Assembly (NCBI GenBank): GCA_029242705.1
Contig: JAQWTK010000018.1
Location: forward strand, 1-44,826
From: Gammaproteobacteria bacterium
Lineage (GTDB): Bacteria > Pseudomonadota > Gammaproteobacteria > Pseudomonadales > Pseudohongiellaceae
DNA length: 44,826 nt
Reading direction: 5' to 3'
The notes below the pieces were generated by a model, which saw only the letters and a program-made list of their open reading frames with translations, did no database searches and was not told the origin of the DNA. Both the position numbers and the translations under genes were made by a program. Below, one piece after another: positions 33,559-42,355 of this stretch (its first letter is position 1; each line of letters starts with the position of its first letter).

Positions 33559-35505
33559 CTAGTCTGGTAGTCTGAAAACTAGAAGCTCGTCGTCATTGTT
33601 TCTCCCGCCGCCAGCTACTGCGATATACTGTGTTCCTTCATGCTCGTAGGTGATTGGAGGACCGTGCAGGCGTTGTTGAACTATGACTTCTCCGACTGTT
33701 TCCCCGCTATTTTTATCTAATGCTATTAGGACAGAACCATGAGCGTCAGGGTCTATTTCATCTTTCTGTGCGAGAAAAGAGATAAGTAACGTTTTTGTTA
33801 CTAGAATGCCTCCTTCTGCAATAACATCATCATAAACACTTCCTAGAGGAGGAAGGTTTAAATGTTCTAGCATGGGGTGATTGGTAGGTCCTTTTCCAAA
33901 TGGTATTTGCCATACATGATCACCAGTATTCAGGTTTATAGCGGTAATTCGTCGGTAAGGAGGTTTTAACAAAGGTAAACCAAAGGGCCCGATTTGTCTT
34001 TCCATTTGTATGACATAGGGCCAGTCGGATGCTTCTTGAGGTGGTTCTATTAGTGACATTCCATGGGGTCTTGTTGCTGAAGGGATATAGAGAATTCCTG
34101 TTTCTGGATCAAGACTTGCTCCTGGAAAATTTGCTCCGCCACCCGCACCGGGTACTACGAAAGTTGCGAGTTTGTCGTTATCTTCTCGAACGATAGGTGG
34201 TGTAAAAATTGGTCCCAACACAAATTTACTCGCTATTTCGCGAGCTTCAGCAGCAATCTCTGGAGTAAAATCAATTAAATCCTCTTCGGTTACTCCTTGG
34301 CGATCAAAAGGCGCAGGTTTGGTCGGAAATGGTTGCGTTGGATGTGCGCGTTCACCCGGAACGGTGCTAGCCGGAACGGTTTGTTCTAATATAGGCCAGA
34401 CCGGCTCGCCTGTTATGCGATCAAAGACATAAGTAAATGCGGTTTTGGAAACCTGCGCTACCGCCTTAACAGGCTGTCCGTCGACAACTATGTCTACCAG
34501 ATTTGGAGCAGACCCTATATCGTAATCCCATAACCCATGATGGACAGTTTGGAAATGCCAAAGTCTTTCTCCGGTATCTGCATCAAGCGCAACGAGAGCT
34601 TCTGCAAATAAATTTTCGCCAAGCCGCATGCCTCCCCAATAATCATTGGTTGGGGTGGATGTTGGTAAATAAACTATCCCTGCCTCATCATCTGCCGACA
34701 TGAATGTCCATACATTAGTATTCCCAGCGGTCCGCCATGCGTCATTTTCCCAGGTCTCCGTGAATTCTTCCCCTTCTTGGGGGATGGTATTGAAGCGCCA
34801 TTTTAACTCGCCAGTATATGTATTGAAGGCTCTAACGTGGCCGGGCGGCGAGCGGTTGTACATTCCATAATCAAATATTTTCGAACCCACAATTAAAGAG
34901 TCGCCAATTGCTATTGGAGCAGCACCGGCTGTTATGAAATTAGATTCAAATTCGAGACGACCAAGGTTTTGACTAAGATCGATAAAACCGTCTTCACCGA
35001 AATTAGGATCAGGTTGGCCGGTCGCCACGTCAATAGAAAAAAGTTGTTTCCCTAGCGTGGCAACAAAAATACGCTCAATCTCGCCGTCGGTCCAATATTC
35101 AATACCGCGGATCATTATATTTGTTTGAATAGGCGGTCCACTCCGATAACTTTCAGGGTCAAATAACCACAGCTCTTCACCTGATTTTGGATCTAAAGCT
35201 GCGACCAAGCCATGATTGGTGTTGATATACATAGTGCCATTAATGACCAAAGGTATAGCGCGATAATCAGCTGTGCCATAGCCTACCCCTTCCGGGAGAA
35301 GTATATCTGCTGATTTCCAACGCCAGGCAAGCTCTAAAGAGGTGAAATTGCTTGCGTTAATTTGAGAAAGCGGTGAGTACTTTGCTGAGCTATGATCACC
35401 GCCAGCGTGTTTCCAGTCAGCTTTTGAATTGTTATCTAAGTCATTCGCAGCTGGGCTGCAACTAAGAAGGAGAGTAAGGGATATAATAAGGGGAATATTT
35501 TTCAT
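33559..35505 (-). CDS. PQQ-type quinoprotein dehydrogenase lipoprotein
   Basis: 648 residues. A lipoprotein signal ends in LLSC (C16). The rest is a PQQ-binding beta-propeller: DWKHAGGDHSSAKYSPLSQIN, LELAWRWKS, VAALDPKSGEELWLFD, VRAFNTYTGELKWRFNTIP, VALDADTGERLWHFQTVHHGLWDYD, TGEPVWP and a C-terminal YIAVAGGG. The WHFQTVHHGLWDYD block and blade pattern are those of membrane glucose/quinate-type dehydrogenases. It would oxidise a sugar, alcohol or polyol in the periplasm and pass electrons to the respiratory chain; the substrate is not predictable. There is no transmembrane domain, so the lipid anchor replaces the membrane part of Gcd. No cytochrome c domain was seen. Confidence 0.93.
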   Translation of the reverse strand: MKNIPLIISLTLLLSCSPAANDLDNNSKADWKHAGGDHSSAKYSPLSQINASNFTSLELAWRWKSADILLPEGVGYGTADYRAIPLVINGTMYINTNHGLVAALDPKSGEELWLFDPESYRSGPPIQTNIMIRGIEYWTDGEIERIFVATLGKQLFSIDVATGQPDPNFGEDGFIDLSQNLGRLEFESNFITAGAAPIAIGDSLIVGSKIFDYGMYNRSPPGHVRAFNTYTGELKWRFNTIPQEGEEFTETWENDAWRTAGNTNVWTFMSADDEAGIVYLPTSTPTNDYWGGMRLGENLFAEALVALDADTGERLWHFQTVHHGLWDYDIGSAPNLVDIVVDGQPVKAVAQVSKTAFTYVFDRITGEPVWPILEQTVPASTVPGERAHPTQPFPTKPAPFDRQGVTEEDLIDFTPEIAAEAREIASKFVLGPIFTPPIVREDNDKLATFVVPGAGGGANFPGASLDPETGILYIPSATRPHGMSLIEPPQEASDWPYVIQMERQIGPFGLPLLKPPYRRITAINLNTGDHVWQIPFGKGPTNHPMLEHLNLPPLGSVYDDVIAEGGILVTKTLLISFLAQKDEIDPDAHGSVLIALDKNSGETVGEVIVQQRLHGPPITYEHEGTQYIAVAGGGRNNDDELLVFRLPD

Positions 35506-35624
35506 GGCATTGAACGTAAAATACTAGATTTGACGTCTAAAAACACCTAAAGCGCACCGGTTTTTATTTATACATAAATCAGTTGGGTTCGAAGAGAAGC
35601 AGATTCTTTAAAATATTCTGCATA

Positions 35625-37904
35625 TCAAAATCGAAGAATTTCCTCCCTAACTAAATCAGCCGAGATTTCTTCCTCTGAAAATGGAAGATCAATCCAGTGA
35701 TCTTGAGAATAGAGTTCAGTTAAGTCTGAATAGAAATCTGAGTCCGGCTCAGGCGACTGAGAATACGTAAGCATAGCCCTGGCGTTTGGAGTAGAGTCAT
35801 CATTCCATGTGACAGTTTGAATATAGCTATTTCCATGAATAATCGGACTATAGCCACCATTTTCTGCATTAAATCGCGAAGTTATTACACTAAACATACC
35901 TTGTCCTCCAGCGCCTCCTGGAATTCCAATTTTCTGGTTATTACGCATAACGAATTGAGCATCCCCCCATTTAGTGTCTAGTGCTATGCCTGCCTCACTA
36001 AGGGAGGCAACAGCCTGATTTAAAGACTCAGCTATAAAGTTTTTGGTATTGTCATTATCAATGGTTAAGCCTTTAGGGGTATGAATAGGGTTGTTTTCAT
36101 TAAAAGGTTCTTCGTAGTGTGAACTGAGTCCTCGTGCGATCTCCCAGAATCGATTAAAAACAACGGCACCCACGCTGTTAACATTCTGCTGACGATCCCA
36201 GTTGGAAAGGATGTTGCAAGCTTCGACAAGATGAGTGTTTTCGTTGCACACAGAAAGAATATCATCCAGAAAAATTTCCGCGCCGTAGTGTCGATGGTTG
36301 GACAAAAGGTTTTGGACTCTATCTTGTGAGAACTTTTGTTGTGACTGTAGGATTTCCTCAATAAGATTGAGCCCCGCACGTGTTCTGAGTGATCTTATTT
36401 TTTTCTCGTTGCCTATGATGGGTGAGAAGCCTTCCAGTTTATTTTGGGGATTAGACAACCAATAAGAGTCATTGCTATTACTTACATAGGTATTTGTGAT
36501 TAGGCTGGGTTGTTCGCTAGGAGGCATTAATCCTGGATAAGCTGCCGCAGGGTCTATTTCCCAGTTACAAGAAGGATCAGAACCATTTAACGTAATAACG
36601 CGAGAGGTGTTCTCAGTATCTACAGCGCAGCGATTAATTAACTCAGATGATACGTTAGGTATAGCAGACATATCAGCATAGAGCGCACCGCCATCAATAT
36701 CTGCAGCCACAGTGTTAACGAAAGCGGCTCCCTGATGCTCGGCAAGTGCATTTCGCAGTTCCGTAACATTTTTAGCTTTATTTATCGCCATATATTGATC
36801 GCCAGAACGGTAATTTTCGTAGTTTACATCGCGCATGACATAGACATAACTATCAGTCCAAGGTGTTGTTGCGCTTGTAACCACAGGCCCAAGATGCGTC
36901 ATATAGACCGTCCGATCTGCTAAGCCCTGGTCGGTATCGATTCCGACGTTTATTGCTTCAATTTCTCGAGATTCATCTCCTAATCTATAAGCCATCGGAT
37001 TTCCGTCTAAAAGATCTAATTTAAACATGGTAAATCTTAAGGCTGTAGAAACTGTGTGGGACCATGCGATTTTTTCGGTAAAGCCGACTGCGATCCTATT
37101 TGTTGTTATCAGGCTGGCACCCATAACATTTATTTCACCAGGCAAAGTTACGTGTGCTATATGGAAACGAGAAGGGCCGTGCCAAGGATAGTGAGGGTTT
37201 CCGAAAAGTATCCCTCGGCCATTGTCGGTAAGATCCTTGCCGATACCGATGGCGTTGCTACCAATCATCTCTGGGTCAACGAAGAGGTCAAGTTTGTTCA
37301 GCTGCGCTAATTCTAAGCTTGGTTCCGCAGTAACTATTTCGTTAGTAACTCTGCCCAAGCCGTATCTAATACCCACCCCGATGGATAACTTGGCTAGGTC
37401 TTGCTGTGTTATTGGTGTGATCCATGAGGCGTTGTTACAAGAAGCTGGCATATTGCCCGCATTTGTCTCGATAAAATGGTTGTAACCCGCTACATAACCT
37501 TCGTCTATTTTAGTAGAGTGATCAGAGGCGTATGCAATGTAGTCCTCAATTTTCTTAGGGTGTAACAATGCTTTATGAAAGGCATCGGAGTTAATATTTA
37601 AATCAGTGGCTCCAAAATATTTAGCTTGCTCTCCTCGTACAGTCACAAATTCTCTAGCGAGCACACAAATAGTATTTGTCGCTATCGCATGGGCAAAACC
37701 ATATCCCAAAGCTTGCCAACTATCCGCTTTTATATGAGGAATCCCGTGGGATGTCCAACGGATACTAACCTCGTTGCTATTCATTTTGTCGGATACTTGT
37801 GTCTTGAGTTCAGAGCTAGCGTTTATAGATAGTTTTGAGTCTGGAGAGCAAGTAGTTAAAAATAGGATTATAAAAACAAATGACCAAGATTTAAGTAGTT
37901 TCAT
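35625..37904 (-). CDS. Penicillin acylase family lipoprotein (AHL acylase-like)
   Basis: 759 residues. A lipoprotein signal ends in LTTC (C19). The N-terminal (alpha) part has VSIRWTSHGIPHIKADSWQALGYGFAHA, and the maturation point is IGSNAIGIG, so Ser216 would become the N-terminal nucleophile after self-cleavage. The beta part has GILFGNPHYPW, TTNRIAVGFTEKIAWSHTVS, and a late WNDDSTPNARAMLTYSQSPEP. These features fit the PvdQ/AHL acylase and aculeacin acylase branch of Ntn hydrolases, which hydrolyse long-chain amides such as acyl-homoserine lactones. Substrate cannot be fixed from sequence alone. The quinoprotein gene lies 119 bases downstream on the same strand; a shared transcript is possible. 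Confidence 0.93.
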   Translation of the reverse strand: MKLLKSWSFVFIILFLTTCSPDSKLSINASSELKTQVSDKMNSNEVSIRWTSHGIPHIKADSWQALGYGFAHAIATNTICVLAREFVTVRGEQAKYFGATDLNINSDAFHKALLHPKKIEDYIAYASDHSTKIDEGYVAGYNHFIETNAGNMPASCNNASWITPITQQDLAKLSIGVGIRYGLGRVTNEIVTAEPSLELAQLNKLDLFVDPEMIGSNAIGIGKDLTDNGRGILFGNPHYPWHGPSRFHIAHVTLPGEINVMGASLITTNRIAVGFTEKIAWSHTVSTALRFTMFKLDLLDGNPMAYRLGDESREIEAINVGIDTDQGLADRTVYMTHLGPVVTSATTPWTDSYVYVMRDVNYENYRSGDQYMAINKAKNVTELRNALAEHQGAAFVNTVAADIDGGALYADMSAIPNVSSELINRCAVDTENTSRVITLNGSDPSCNWEIDPAAAYPGLMPPSEQPSLITNTYVSNSNDSYWLSNPQNKLEGFSPIIGNEKKIRSLRTRAGLNLIEEILQSQQKFSQDRVQNLLSNHRHYGAEIFLDDILSVCNENTHLVEACNILSNWDRQQNVNSVGAVVFNRFWEIARGLSSHYEEPFNENNPIHTPKGLTIDNDNTKNFIAESLNQAVASLSEAGIALDTKWGDAQFVMRNNQKIGIPGGAGGQGMFSVITSRFNAENGGYSPIIHGNSYIQTVTWNDDSTPNARAMLTYSQSPEPDSDFYSDLTELYSQDHWIDLPFSEEEISADLVREEILRF

Positions 37905-38277
37905 TATAGTACCGTTAAGTTCGTTCTAGAGGAGTTATTACTGCTAATTATTAGGCATCTAGGAATCTTAAGTTGATGTAGTCTTTTACTATTTTAAAAC
38001 GATTCGTCTGGGAATGTCCCGAAATAAATTTATAAACTACAGGGACGTTTTACACAGAAAATTATAATTTTCTTTATGTTGATAGTTAAACTGCTAAAGG
38101 CACTAAGCAAAAGGCGCAAATATCTAATGGTTATCTAATAGATCTTAGTTGTTTTTTTAAACTTCTCGTGCACGACGTATTCCTATATTAGTGCATCATA
38201 AATAGAAATTAAATCTGCGGTATCAACAGCTCATTTTTGAAGCGCTAGTGTTTGCTTCATCATCGTACCATGACATC
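37905..38277. other. Long AT-rich intergenic region
   Basis: 373 bases between two minus-strand genes. It should hold the promoter of the acylase gene, and the end of the 62-aa gene's transcript. The only structures I see are a short GGGA/TCCC palindrome near 38010-38020 and a weak TGAAGC/GCTTCA inverted repeat (38238-38259) without a T tract. No credible ORF or RNA gene was found. Confidence 0.4.
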
Positions 38278-38466
38278 CTAATCTCCTCTCATTCGAATGC
38301 TCAGAATGCTGTTGCGAGGGGTTAGCCTTTCAGCGGAGCTGTCCGGGTTTTCTTTAGAACTTACGATCGCGTCAGAATTTATAAACTCATCTCCAAAACT
38401 AACCAAGACATTTACTAAGACTAGCCATGCGACAACCCCAACAAGAAAAATAATAATCTTTTTCAC
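38278..38466 (-). CDS. Small single-pass membrane protein
   Basis: 62 residues. KKIIIFLVGVVAWLVLVNVLVSFG forms one transmembrane or signal helix right at the N-terminus, followed by a polar tail of about 35 residues. The start codon is GTG at 38466, with AAGGAG nine bases upstream on the minus strand, which supports translation. An ORF on the opposite strand covers the same stretch but lacks such a site. Not recognised; it could be a small envelope or stress protein. Confidence 0.6.
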   Translation of the reverse strand: MKKIIIFLVGVVAWLVLVNVLVSFGDEFINSDAIVSSKENPDSSAERLTPRNSILSIRMRGD

Positions 38467-38607
38467 GGAAATAAACTCCTTTTAGATACTATTCTTATCG
38501 ACCATTACTTGGTAAGTATCAGCAATTCAAAATGTTTATTTCTTATCATTTCGGTGATTAGAATATCTTTTAGATCTGCTTAGGGGTAATACTTAGATAT
38601 TGAGTAA

Positions 38608-38979
38608 TTACCCTTTAGTGCAATTTCCAGTAAATGCTAAAAGATCGAGACCGTAATCAATATATACGAGCAAAAACCCTGAATCATCTGGATGTATCGA
38701 AAAAGTGGCCTCCCCAAAAGTGGCTTCAGCCTTACATACGGTATACCCTTTTTCTAGTCTGCATTTTCCTCTATATACTGGGTTGTCCGAGCGACGCCAA
38801 CCTTTAGCTGTATCAACAATCCAGCTTTTGGAGTCGAGGCTTGCAGTCTCAATATTAGATTTTTCAGCGCCAAACATGTCTAGCGTTGTTTTAGCTTTAT
38901 TTTCGCAGATATACACTACATTTGCGCTGGCGGCCGCGGAGAGCAAAACAAGTGTAATTGCTATCGTTAACTTTTTCAT
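38608..38979 (-). CDS. Small secreted hypothetical protein
   Basis: 123 residues. A clean Sec signal (MKKLTIAITLVLLSAAASA) is followed by a mature part of about 104 residues with four Cys (in ICEN, GKCR, TVCK and GNCT), suggesting two disulfides. The strands KGYTVCKAEATFGEATFSI and SGFLLVYIDYGLDLLAFTG imply a small beta-rich periplasmic protein. The family is not recognised. The gene is on the minus strand, downstream of the DUF5062-like gene (24 bases apart), and may share its transcript. Confidence 0.7.
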   Translation of the reverse strand: MKKLTIAITLVLLSAAASANVVYICENKAKTTLDMFGAEKSNIETASLDSKSWIVDTAKGWRRSDNPVYRGKCRLEKGYTVCKAEATFGEATFSIHPDDSGFLLVYIDYGLDLLAFTGNCTKG

Positions 38980-39003
38980 AACAGAAATATTTTGGGAATT
39001 AAT

Positions 39004-39270
39004 CTACTGGAGTAGCGGATGGTCATTTGGAAGGTTCTTGGAAATCCATATAGCTAATTTATGTCGCATGTTAATAATATTATCGTCATCATTAGCCAGT
39101 GGCTGAATTACTTTATCTTTGACTAAGAGAAGGTAAATTGCACGAATTTTCATATCAATGTGGTCGGTAGGTTCAAATTTTCCTGCTCCTCGAGCCTCGA
39201 AATAACGAGCCCCAACTCGGAGAGCCTCCTTTAATAGATCATTTTCATTTTTCAGCTTTTTTATGCTCAT
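39004..39270 (-). CDS. DUF5062-like small cytoplasmic protein
   Basis: 88 residues. KKLKNENDLLKEALRVGARYFEARG, then KIRAIYLLLVKDKVIQPLA, MRHKLAIWISKNLPNDHPLLQ read like the DUF5062 family that I recall from Vibrio and Shewanella, both in length and in the conserved ending. Function is unknown. No good ribosome binding site precedes ATG 39270. It is on the minus strand with the secreted-protein gene just downstream. Confidence 0.65.
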   Translation of the reverse strand: MSIKKLKNENDLLKEALRVGARYFEARGAGKFEPTDHIDMKIRAIYLLLVKDKVIQPLANDDDNIINMRHKLAIWISKNLPNDHPLLQ

Positions 39271-39376
39271 GTGTAGAAGATACTACAAGAATTAATCATT
39301 GGAAAATGGAAAGGTGTTATTGGCCTAGAAGCCTATAATCTTTTTATTACTTAGGATCGAACGATGGTAGCGATAG

Positions 39377-39832
39377 CTATTCCCCGCATATGTCTGGAAG
39401 TGATTGAACAATCTCTCTGAATCCTTGAGAGAAAACTGGTGCTCTACTGGTGTAAATATTCCGATTTTCACAATCATTATAAATCAAGATAATTCCTTCA
39501 AGCTTTGCCCTCCACGTCGATTCCTCCATTAAGCGACGAGTATATTGATAATAGTCATTTTCATAGAGGAACCAGGTTAAATGTATAAAATTCCGATAGG
39601 CAATTTTTTCGGTAGACAGGTTATATTCAAAATTTCTTTCGTAGTATACGGACTGAAAGTCCACATTGGCTTCAGTTAGTCCCAGCACCATGTCATTAGT
39701 TAGCGCAGCTCTTTCTTGCTGCTGGGCTGCTAATGCTAATCTTTGAGATTGCCGTAATTCCAGGCCTACAAAGATTAGCCCGGCTACTAGACTGAAGACC
39801 CCAACAACATTGATAATTCGTTCGATTTGCAT
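39377..39832 (-). CDS. Hypothetical protein with N-terminal membrane helix
   Basis: 151 residues. RIINVVGVFSLVAGLIFVGLELRQSQR begins with one transmembrane helix, after which a charged, helical part follows (LALAAQQQERAALTNDMV, FIHLTWFLYENDYYQYTRRL, WRAKLEGIILIYNDCENR). This pattern, a membrane helix then a FVGLELRQ turn, is common in marine gammaproteobacterial hypothetical proteins. No function is known to me. It is on the minus strand. Confidence 0.65.
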   Translation of the reverse strand: MQIERIINVVGVFSLVAGLIFVGLELRQSQRLALAAQQQERAALTNDMVLGLTEANVDFQSVYYERNFEYNLSTEKIAYRNFIHLTWFLYENDYYQYTRRLMEESTWRAKLEGIILIYNDCENRNIYTSRAPVFSQGFREIVQSLPDICGE

Positions 39833-39941
39833 TTCGCTAGCTTGCCCAATTAATATTTAAAAGATTTTACTGAGCGCTATTAGTTAGTTGTAGAAAATTC
39901 AAAGTACTGGCGCTATAGAAGAAAGAATGTGTAACAGCTTT

Positions 39942-40109
39942 CTAATTAGTAATTTTTCCAGTGGAGAGCATAAAGGTAATTATAAATGTTAATATCCCTA
40001 AGATGAGGGCCATTAAAAATGTTTCGCCTCCCGCCCATCTCCCGACATATAGGAAAGTTACGAAGAAAACAAAAAATGCAAGCAGTGTGCTGGGTATAAA
40101 TTTTCGCAT
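39942..40109 (-). CDS. Small two-helix membrane protein, too short for standard ORF lists
   Basis: 55 residues from ATG 40109. Two hydrophobic helices (LLAFFVFFVTFLYVG and FLMALILGILTFIITFML) are separated by a GRWAGGE turn, with a polar GKITN tail. The coding pattern and clean two-helix topology make it more plausible than the plus-strand ORF that covers it. The ribosome binding site is weak (GAG about 15 bases before the ATG). Function unknown. Confidence 0.5.
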   Translation of the reverse strand: MRKFIPSTLLAFFVFFVTFLYVGRWAGGETFLMALILGILTFIITFMLSTGKITN

Positions 40110-40198
40110 GATAAAGCTACTCTATTATTTTCTGGGTATTTAGAATATCGGCCATCAAAAACTGGTTATTAATGGTGAAGTGACCATGTCATTATCTT

Positions 40199-40618
40199 TT
40201 ATGAATTATCAGCCTTAATTTTCGCAATTCCGCCTGCTATCCATAGGCTAATAAATACTCCTAGGACCTGGAGACATAGTCTTATTATGTGTCCTATCGG
40301 AGTTAACGATGAGCCGTCGCCCAATTCTATATTATAAATCCACATATACAAATTTGCGGGATAAACTGCAATTAAAAGTAGGGCGCTACCATACCCAGCA
40401 TTCTCTCGAGTTTTAGGGGCTAGCAATCCAATCCCGATCGCAATTTCAGCAACCCCGCTTGCTAATACCCAAAATGTAGCAGAGCCAAATATAGGAGGTA
40501 CGATAGGTTCAAACCATGCTGTATCAATAAAGTGTAAGACGCCAACATAAATAAAGAAAAATCCCGCTATAACAGCAGAAAATGATTTTAATAAATTTTG
40601 ATTGAAGCTAATAAACAT
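40199..40618 (-). CDS. DoxX family membrane protein
   Basis: 139 residues with four predicted transmembrane helices. The first helix ends in FFFIYVGVLHFIDTAWFEPIVPP and the next contains LASGVAEIAIGIGLLAPKTREN, both typical of the DoxX-like family; the last is LCLQVLGVFISLWIAGG. DoxX-type proteins are linked to thiosulfate:quinone oxidation or thiol redox balance in some organisms, but most members are uncharacterised. It is on the minus strand, between a small membrane-protein gene and the EamA gene. Confidence 0.85.
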   Translation of the reverse strand: MFISFNQNLLKSFSAVIAGFFFIYVGVLHFIDTAWFEPIVPPIFGSATFWVLASGVAEIAIGIGLLAPKTRENAGYGSALLLIAVYPANLYMWIYNIELGDGSSLTPIGHIIRLCLQVLGVFISLWIAGGIAKIKADNS

Positions 40619-40714
40619 TGAATATTTTGATTTAATTTTTAGACCAAGATTGAAGCATATCTATAATAATAGTTAAACCAAGCTGATCGTAATGCGTAAT
40701 AATCGTTTTTACTG

Positions 40715-41584
40715 TCAATCTCTAAGAATCAACATTACTATCCCAGATGCTACTATCATGCTGCTACCTATGAGCATCATTGCATTCACGGGTTCCTTAA
40801 AGATAATAACGGAAAGTCCTAATGCAAATATCAAACGTGTATACCTAAATGGCGCAACTATAGCAATATCGCCCGCGCGGGTTGCTAAAACAACTGCTAG
40901 ATACGCGCCAGATCCTGCGGAAACGGCAGTAATAAGTAGTATCAGGTCACTCGCTGCGATGGATCGAAAAGGACTGAAGAAGGGTATTGTTGCAATTCCT
41001 GCTAGGAATGATGCAAAAAAAGCCCAGAATGAAATTGTGATGGCTGGAATGGATACGGATATTGCGCGCGTAATCGTATCCCTTAAAGCTAGAAAAAGAA
41101 CGGCTGCTATAGCCAGTAATGCTGAAGGCTTGAAGGTTTCGAGGCCTGGTTGGACTACTAATAAAACGCCGAGAAATCCAATTAAAATAAGTATCCATCG
41201 AGTTATAGAAACTTGTTGCTTAAGAAATATCGCGCCGCCTAGCACTACCGCTAGCGGAGTCGCTTGTATGATGGCCGATGAGGTTGAGAGTGACGCATAT
41301 ACGATGGCTGTGACAAAGCATATTGCTGCGATAAGCTCAGATAAGGTCCGCACTACGAACCAAGGTTTTTTTAGTTGGGGAGTGAGTAGCGGGACCGCCC
41401 GAACTTTTGCTAGTGAAAAAAAAGTAAGTAAGCCACCGAAACCGATGAGCGCCAGAATTTCTGAAATGGGCATGGTAAGTGACAATTGCTTAATTATGGC
41501 ATCTTCAATGGCAAAACCTGCCATTGCAATCACCATGTATGCAATACAATTGAAGTTTTCTGATCGAGTAGCGCGATCAAACAT
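40715..41584 (-). CDS. EamA-family (drug/metabolite) transporter
   Basis: 289 residues with about ten transmembrane helices in two EamA repeats. AGFAIEDAIIKQLS in the first helix, SSAIIQATPLAVVLGGAIFLKQQVSITRW in the first repeat and VAPFRYTRLIFALGLSVIIFKEPVNAMMLIGSSMIVASGI in the second show the Pro- and Glu-containing EamA pattern. This family exports small metabolites or drugs at the inner membrane; the substrate is unknown. A 307-codon ORF on the opposite strand is a shadow. Confidence 0.92.
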   Translation of the reverse strand: MFDRATRSENFNCIAYMVIAMAGFAIEDAIIKQLSLTMPISEILALIGFGGLLTFFSLAKVRAVPLLTPQLKKPWFVVRTLSELIAAICFVTAIVYASLSTSSAIIQATPLAVVLGGAIFLKQQVSITRWILILIGFLGVLLVVQPGLETFKPSALLAIAAVLFLALRDTITRAISVSIPAITISFWAFFASFLAGIATIPFFSPFRSIAASDLILLITAVSAGSGAYLAVVLATRAGDIAIVAPFRYTRLIFALGLSVIIFKEPVNAMMLIGSSMIVASGIVMLILRD

Positions 41585-41727
41585 TGTTAAAATTCATCGT
41601 TATATTGCCGTGTAATATATTTTCTAGCTGATCTTTATAGGAATCTTTGAGGGGTATCGCATCTTGGGTTTTAGGAGAAACGGTCAGGGAGTTATTTGTT
41701 TCTTTTTTTTTCGATATTAAGGTGAAC

Positions 41728-41749
41728 AAAAGGGCCAGAAGGCCCTTTT
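41728..41749 (-). terminator. Intrinsic terminator of the cold-shock gene
   Basis: AAAAGGGCC (41728-41736) and GGCCCTTTT (41741-41749) form a perfect 9-bp stem with an AGAA loop. Read on the minus strand, it ends in CCCTTTTG, about 12 bases after the csp stop. It could also end transcripts arriving from the other side. Confidence 0.8.
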
Positions 41750-41761
41750 GCGACTTTGAGC

Positions 41762-41971
41762 TTAGATCGCTATGATTTCCTCAGCTTGCGGTCCTTTTTC
41801 TCCTTGAGTAACTTTGAACTCTACTCGCTGGCCTTCGGCTAAAGTTTTGTATCCAGAGCTCTGGATAGCACTGAAATGGGCGAATACATCCGGGCCGCCT
41901 TCACGTTCTATAAAACCGAAACCTTTGTTTTCATTGAACCATTTAACGGTTCCCGTAATTTTGTCAGACAT
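41762..41971 (-). CDS. CspA-family cold-shock protein
   Basis: 69 residues, a complete cold-shock domain. [18 protein letters not shown] carries RNP1 (KGFGFI) and DVFAHFSAI carries RNP2 (VFAHF); the ending [17 protein letters not shown] is standard. It binds single-stranded RNA or DNA and melts RNA structures. A strong terminator follows. The 384-base gap upstream may contain the long leader usual for such genes. Which of the CspA-type paralogues this is cannot be told. Confidence 0.97.
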   Translation of the reverse strand: MSDKITGTVKWFNENKGFGFIEREGGPDVFAHFSAIQSSGYKTLAEGQRVEFKVTQGEKGPQAEEIIAI

Positions 41972-42355
41972 AAAAAAATCCTTAAATAAAATAATTTCAC
42001 CAACAGACTAAAGTTAAGCTCTAAGCTGATGATGGGTTTAAGCTAGAAATTGGGCCGTTACTTATAGACTACAGGACGAGGTGATACTGATAAAACATCG
42101 AAATGGGAAAATAAATATTATGCTTAGTTTCAAGCTGCGCAAAACATACAGGTTCGATAGCTAAGAGTCAATGCATTATTTGAATTTTTTAATTTTTCGG
42201 CTGAGTAATAAGCTCAGTAAAACTAACGTAGATGTTGTAATCAAGATGAATGGGTTAGAAATGCCAATAATTTCTTTAGTAATTCATTCTATTCTGTAAA
42301 CTGGATTTGTAAATATCTCTAGTTTAGATAAATTAAGGTGTCTTAGGGGCTCATT
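41972..42355. other. Intergenic region with probable csp leader
   Basis: 384 bases between the divergent csp and aminotransferase genes. On the minus strand, AAGGATTTTTT just before the csp ATG is a ribosome binding site, and the AT-rich DNA upstream may be the long untranslated leader known for cspA-like genes, but I could not identify a cold box. No ORF or hairpin stands out. AGGGG before GTG 42356 serves the other gene. Confidence 0.4.

Noticed and set aside
38238..38259. TGAAGC/GCTTCA inverted repeat
   Set aside because: A six-base stem with a ten-base loop and no T tract; likely chance.
38297..38485. 62-codon plus-strand ORF
   Set aside because: It mirrors the 62-aa minus-strand membrane protein, which has a good ribosome binding site.
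39961..40143. 60-codon plus-strand ORF
   Set aside because: The minus strand of this stretch encodes a better two-helix membrane protein, and the plus ORF has no motif.
40692..41615. 307-codon plus-strand ORF over the EamA gene
   Set aside because: It is the mirror of a clear ten-helix EamA transporter on the minus strand and has no recognisable domain.
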